Positions 60,969 through 64,000 of a stretch of 64,000 nucleotides of DNA are shown piece after piece (the stretch's first letter is position 1; each line of letters begins with the position of its first letter). Under the pieces are notes generated by a model that saw nothing but the letters and a program-made list of their open reading frames with translations, made no database searches and was not told the DNA's origin. Position numbers and translations under genes: made by a program. This DNA comes from Streptomyces malaysiensis subsp. samsunensis (lineage in GTDB: Bacteria; Actinomycetota; Actinomycetes; Streptomycetales; Streptomycetaceae): NCBI RefSeq assembly GCF_024519315.1, contig NZ_JANIIC010000046.1:31379-95378 (forward strand), given 5' to 3'.

Positions 60969-61042
60969 GGTTTCCTCCGTGTGGTGTGGATGCCGTTCTC
61001 AACCGCTGCTCTGGTCAAACGCGTTGGCGGACCACCGCGGCC

Positions 61043-62266
61043 TCAGGACGCCTGGGCCGCTCCGCCCGGGACCCGGAGCTCCGGCTCCGCCCGCAGCCCG
61101 GCGACGTCCGCCCCGCACTCGGTCAGCACACGCTCGATCTCCGCCGCGGATTCCGCGTCCGTCCCTTTCTCGTCCAGCAGCGCGGCCAGCAGATGGGTCG
61201 TGCCGACTGTGGACGAGCCCTGGGCGGAGGCGGTGAGCTCCGTGACGTGCAGGAGCCGCCGGCCGGAGTCGCCGGTGTCGCCGGCCTCCGGGGGCTCCCC
61301 CTCCGCGACCCCGGTGGTGGGAAGCAGTACCCGGGTGACAGCATCCTGCCGTACGCCGTGCCGGCGAAGGAGTTCCGCCCCCCGGTTCGCCTCCGTCAGC
61401 TTCTCGGGCAGCTCACGCCCCGCGACGGTCAACGACCGCTCCAACGCCAGAATACTCAGCAGCACATCGACGGGTTCCACCTCCGACGCCCCGCGCCGCA
61501 CCGCCTTCCGTTGTGCCTCCGAGTGCACCACGCCCACGACCGCGGAGCCGAATCCGGCACCGCCCCCGAATATCCAGGCAGTGAAGTTCCGGGTCAGCGG
61601 ATTACCGCTCTTGCCGAACGTCCCCGCCTTGCGCAGCACCAACACCGCAGTGGGCTCCGGCGCTTCGTCGCTCTCCCGCAACGCGTCGAGCGCCCTTGGG
61701 ACAGCCGAGACGTCCAGCTTCTTCACCGCCATGGCCTCGCGGGCACGCGTATCGGGCAGCTCGACCAGCGCGCGCGCCACATGGCGGACGCGCACCGAAA
61801 TGGTGCCCTCCTCCCGTGCGGCCTCCAGCGCCTTGCGCAGACAGGTCCGCAACGCACCGGTCATCGGCGGGAGTTCGAGACTTTTCTTCTCTTCCTCCTT
61901 TTTCTTCCGGTTCTTCCGGCGCAGCCTCTTGGCCTCCTCCTGCCGGACCACCCGCCAGAAGGCGTCGATCTCGCGCTCGTCGTCCGGGCTTCCCACCACA
62001 CCGTCACCCGCGTCGTCGCTGACCCACACGGATGTCCCCCGGCACCCGATCGAACCGCCGAGCGAGCCGGCGGCCCTCATCCCGGGTGCGATCGCGGAAC
62101 CCGCGGCCCAGTCACCCGACACGAGCGCATACAGCACGCTTTCCGTACCGACGTCCTCGCGTTCCTGCTTGTCCACCGCGCGCATCGCCTCCAGTAACAG
62201 CTTGACGACGTCCCTCTCGAACTCGGTGGTCACACCGGCGTTGCGGTCGGACATTCGCTGATCCAT
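61043..62266 (-). CDS. Protein with several Clp-N-like repeats and no ATPase
   Basis: The ATG at 62266 follows GGGAGG. A second ATG 12 bases later is less well placed. The 407-residue protein has about three or four helical units that look like Clp N-terminal repeats: VVKLLLEAMRAVDKQEREDV then TESVLYALVSGD; LRTCLRKALEAAREEGTISV then RHVARALVEL; EVEPVDVLLSILAL; and VGTTHLLAALLDEKG. A highly charged coiled stretch (RRKNRKKKEEEKK) lies near residue 115. No AAA+ domain is present. A substrate adaptor or scaffold is possible, but this is inference. Confidence 0.65.
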   Translation of the reverse strand: MDQRMSDRNAGVTTEFERDVVKLLLEAMRAVDKQEREDVGTESVLYALVSGDWAAGSAIAPGMRAAGSLGGSIGCRGTSVWVSDDAGDGVVGSPDDEREIDAFWRVVRQEEAKRLRRKNRKKKEEEKKSLELPPMTGALRTCLRKALEAAREEGTISVRVRHVARALVELPDTRAREAMAVKKLDVSAVPRALDALRESDEAPEPTAVLVLRKAGTFGKSGNPLTRNFTAWIFGGGAGFGSAVVGVVHSEAQRKAVRRGASEVEPVDVLLSILALERSLTVAGRELPEKLTEANRGAELLRRHGVRQDAVTRVLLPTTGVAEGEPPEAGDTGDSGRRLLHVTELTASAQGSSTVGTTHLLAALLDEKGTDAESAAEIERVLTECGADVAGLRAEPELRVPGGAAQAS

Positions 62267-62544
62267 CCCTGCCTCCCTCTCCGTGGTGTTACCTGCTGAG
62301 GAGGACGCTAGTGCGCGTTTTCCGGCTCCGCGTCGCCTGACCGGCCATGCCTCAGGTCCGATCGGCCGGGTTCTTCCGTCCGGGCGGACGAGAGGAGGCT
62401 TTGCGGTGCGGGCCCAAGTGGGTCGCCCTGCCGCTGGGGTGGCCGCTGCTGCGTTACGCGCGGACGGCAGACGACGGTCGATCGTGAACCCGACCGAGTC
62501 CCGTGGCGGCGACAACGCCGCCCGGTTCCGCGTAGAACCGGTCG
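62267..62544. other. Intergenic region
   Basis: I see no gene. Frames on both strands are rich in Arg and Pro, as expected of non-coding high-GC DNA. Confidence 0.35.
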
Positions 62545-62815
62545 GCGTCCAGCGGGGGTGGCAAGGGCGGCGCGGAGCAGGCCAACAGCGGCGGTGACAC
62601 CAAGGAGGGCGCGCGCTCGACGACCGCCTCGGGCGGGGCGGACGAGGTCGCGAGCAAGGCACAACCGCTGGCGCCCAGCCGTGCCGCGGCGACGAGATGC
62701 TGGTCACCGTGGTGCACCGGTTCGCCGGGCAGCAGGACGACCGCCTGCTGGCCACCGACTCGAACGAGGGCACCGAGCCATGCTGGGTCACCTCGTACCG
62801 GGCCGTGAGGCCCGG
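62545..62815 (+). pseudogene. DUF4232 lipoprotein, frameshifted fragment
   Basis: One frame begins with the Gly/Ser/Lys-rich spacer of a secreted protein (GGGKGGAEQANSGGDTKEGA). After a shift near 62680, the next frame reads PCRGDEMLVTVVHRFAGQQD and ATDSNEGTEPCWVTSYRAV, the DUF4232 core with its two cysteines. No signal peptide remains. The second half of the domain is missing. Confidence 0.55.
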
Positions 62816-62885
62816 TGAGCAAAGGCGAGGACGACGCGGAGAGTGGGCAGTGTTGCGCGAATTGTGCTCGTGACCCTCGCCTCGG

Positions 62886-63272
62886 TCACCGGACTCCTGG
62901 TCCGCGGCGCGGGGCCGTCGGTCCGTAGTGCACCTGGAAGCTGACGGTCCGCCGGTTGCCGAAGTCTGCGATCACGGAGTAGGGCGAGAACTCGCGGATC
63001 GGCTCGTGCGCCCATTCTGCAAGGAACGAGCGGGACTGTCGCAGTAGATCGCGGTCCTCGTGCTGGACGCGCAGTGTGTGCGGGCGTAGTTGAGCGACTT
63101 CGTGGTAGCGGCCCAGTCGGCGCTGCCAGAGGGTCAGTTGGTCGCCGTCGTCGATCGCCACCAGTCGCCGCCGCGCCAGCCGGGCGAGCACGGTGAGCGG
63201 AACCCCGCCGATGGCGTCGAACGTGCAATCGGACTGTCGGCGGCGCCGCGCGTCGAGCCCTGCGATGTCCAC
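62886..63272 (-). pseudogene. Hypothetical protein, possibly 5'-truncated
   Basis: The frame is coding-like (VPLTVLARLARRRLVAIDDG, DQLTLWQRRLGRYHEVAQLR, REFSPYSVIADFGNRRTVSF). The natural start is not clear: a GTG at 63272 is possible, but coding continues upstream to about 63310, where a plus-strand TetR piece begins. Family and function are unknown. Confidence 0.4.
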
Positions 63273-63336
63273 GATCCGTACCCAGCGGATCCGCAGGTTC
63301 GCGGCGCTGCCGCCGTGGCGGCGCAGATGGGCGCGC

Positions 63337-63639
63337 GTCCGCGCCCCGCGCCCCGAAGACGAGGAATACCAGGCCGTGGCCTACGAAGCGGTGCAGATCC
63401 TGTTCGACGCGGTCGCCGGCTTCGGGCTGACCGACGAGCGCGCCATCGACGCGGTCCGAGCCCTGCGCACCATCATCCACGGCTTCGCCGGCCTCGAAAG
63501 CGCCGATGCCTTCCAGATGGAGCGCGACCCCGCCGACAGCTACCGGTTCGTCGTCGACATGCTCATCAACAGCATGCGCGCAGAGGCCGCCATCAGCGGG
63601 CCCGACACCGCGCCGCTCCATGTCGGGGAGGGACCATGA
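63337..63639 (+). pseudogene. TetR-family regulator, WHG-type C-terminal domain
   Basis: RPEDEEYQAVAYEAVQILFD, then GLTDERAIDAVRALRTIIHG and ADSYRFVVDMLINSMRAE match the WHG-type ligand domain of TetR regulators. The HTH half is missing. The stop overlaps the start of the next gene by four bases, so the two were once co-transcribed. Confidence 0.65.
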
Positions 63640-64000
63640 CCCAGGCCGCCGACTCTCCGAACCGCACCAACGCCGCCTCCGGGCTGCGGTTCCTGACCGA
63701 ACTGATCGGCTGGACGGCCACCCCATGGGCGCTGCACCGGATCGACTGGGCGGTCGCGATCGCCGCGCTGGTCCTGCTGATCGGAATGCCGGCCGTCGTC
63801 GGGACACCCGGCGACCGCCCCTTCGACCCGCCGGTGGCTATCCCCGGCGCGGCGATGCTCCTGCTCGTGCTCCTCGAAGTGGCCGCCGCAGCGGTGGCAC
63901 CGTGGTTCGCGTGGCCCACGTGGGCGGCGGTCGTCGCGACCGGGCTGGCCGCGACGTCCGTCGTGCTCGAACAGCCTCGCTGGCGTTGGCTGTTGCGCCA
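63636..64000 (+). CDS. YrdB/DUF2568-like membrane protein, 3' partial
   Basis: The ATG at 63636 follows GGGGAGGG and overlaps the TetR fragment stop. The first 121 residues show a helical start (GLRFLTELIGWTATPWAL) and three membrane segments (AVAIAALVLLIGMPAVVGT, AMLLLVLLEVAAAAVAPW, WAAVVATGLAATSVVLE). This fits the YrdB/DUF2568 family of four-helix membrane proteins of unknown function. It runs off the window end. Confidence 0.72.
   Translation, partial: MTQAADSPNRTNAASGLRFLTELIGWTATPWALHRIDWAVAIAALVLLIGMPAVVGTPGDRPFDPPVAIPGAAMLLLVLLEVAAAAVAPWFAWPTWAAVVATGLAATSVVLEQPRWRWLLR

Noticed and set aside
1..64000. CRISPR arrays
   Set aside because: The only regular repeats are two-copy direct repeats in promoter regions. 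No repeat-spacer series and no cas genes are present.

Overview
The window is high-GC, codon-biased DNA typical of Streptomyces or a close relative. Evidence includes GTG starts, ATGA and GTGA gene overlaps, many TetR, IclR, LysR, GlxA and PucR regulators, a Tat lipoprotein, DUF1707, DUF4232, DUF6247 and DUF574 families, and a macrolide glycosyltransferase. It reads as accessory, probably arm-type, chromosome: intact operons alternate with many truncated or frameshifted genes and remnants of three kinds of mobile element. I see no rRNA, tRNA, CRISPR array or large biosynthetic cluster.

Layout. 1-2165: gene ends (a PPOX-like C-terminus, an SDR head, and an NRPS carrier plus half a condensation domain). 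2166-9855: a minus-strand block with an MFS exporter, a SsuABC-type ABC importer, a short leader peptide of the kind found before actinobacterial sulfur operons, two signal-less NMT1/THI5-like proteins and an IclR regulator. This looks like an undescribed organosulfur uptake and use system. 9856-14828: decayed DNA, a DUF1707 protein, a probable toxin-antitoxin pair and two secreted proteins. 15059-18400: a TetR/quinone-reductase pair with two operators, a Kelch protein and a LysR relic. 18575-22347: an ABC-2 exporter with its two-component system. 22348-26292: IS200, integrase and Tn3 relics around a FkbM methyltransferase and a macrolide glycosyltransferase read from a leaderless promoter.

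26293-29861: a GlxA regulator divergent from a DJ-1/PfpI enzyme across a perfect palindrome, a TetR relic and an S66 LD-carboxypeptidase. 30242-34036: a two-gene operon of a large P-loop NTPase and a membrane-anchored type-1 periplasmic-binding protein, a good candidate for an undescribed sensor pair. 34138-37275: MFS, then IclR, Tn3 and glpD relics. 37327-43524: DUF1275, HbpS/GlcG and a semialdehyde-type dehydrogenase opposite a PucR activator, followed by a decapitated ferredoxin reductase and a Rieske ferredoxin. 43525-46600: integration debris and a mosaic of three enzyme fragments, then a DUF574 methyltransferase.

46925-58763: a run of redox and stress modules, each next to a regulator (XRE/NmrA, two related TetRs, disulfide oxidoreductase, quinone reductase/GlxA, FAD monooxygenase/TetR). 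58934-62266: a second two-component system and a protein built of Clp-N-like repeats. 62267-64000: DUF4232, unknown and TetR fragments, then a YrdB-like membrane protein running off the end.
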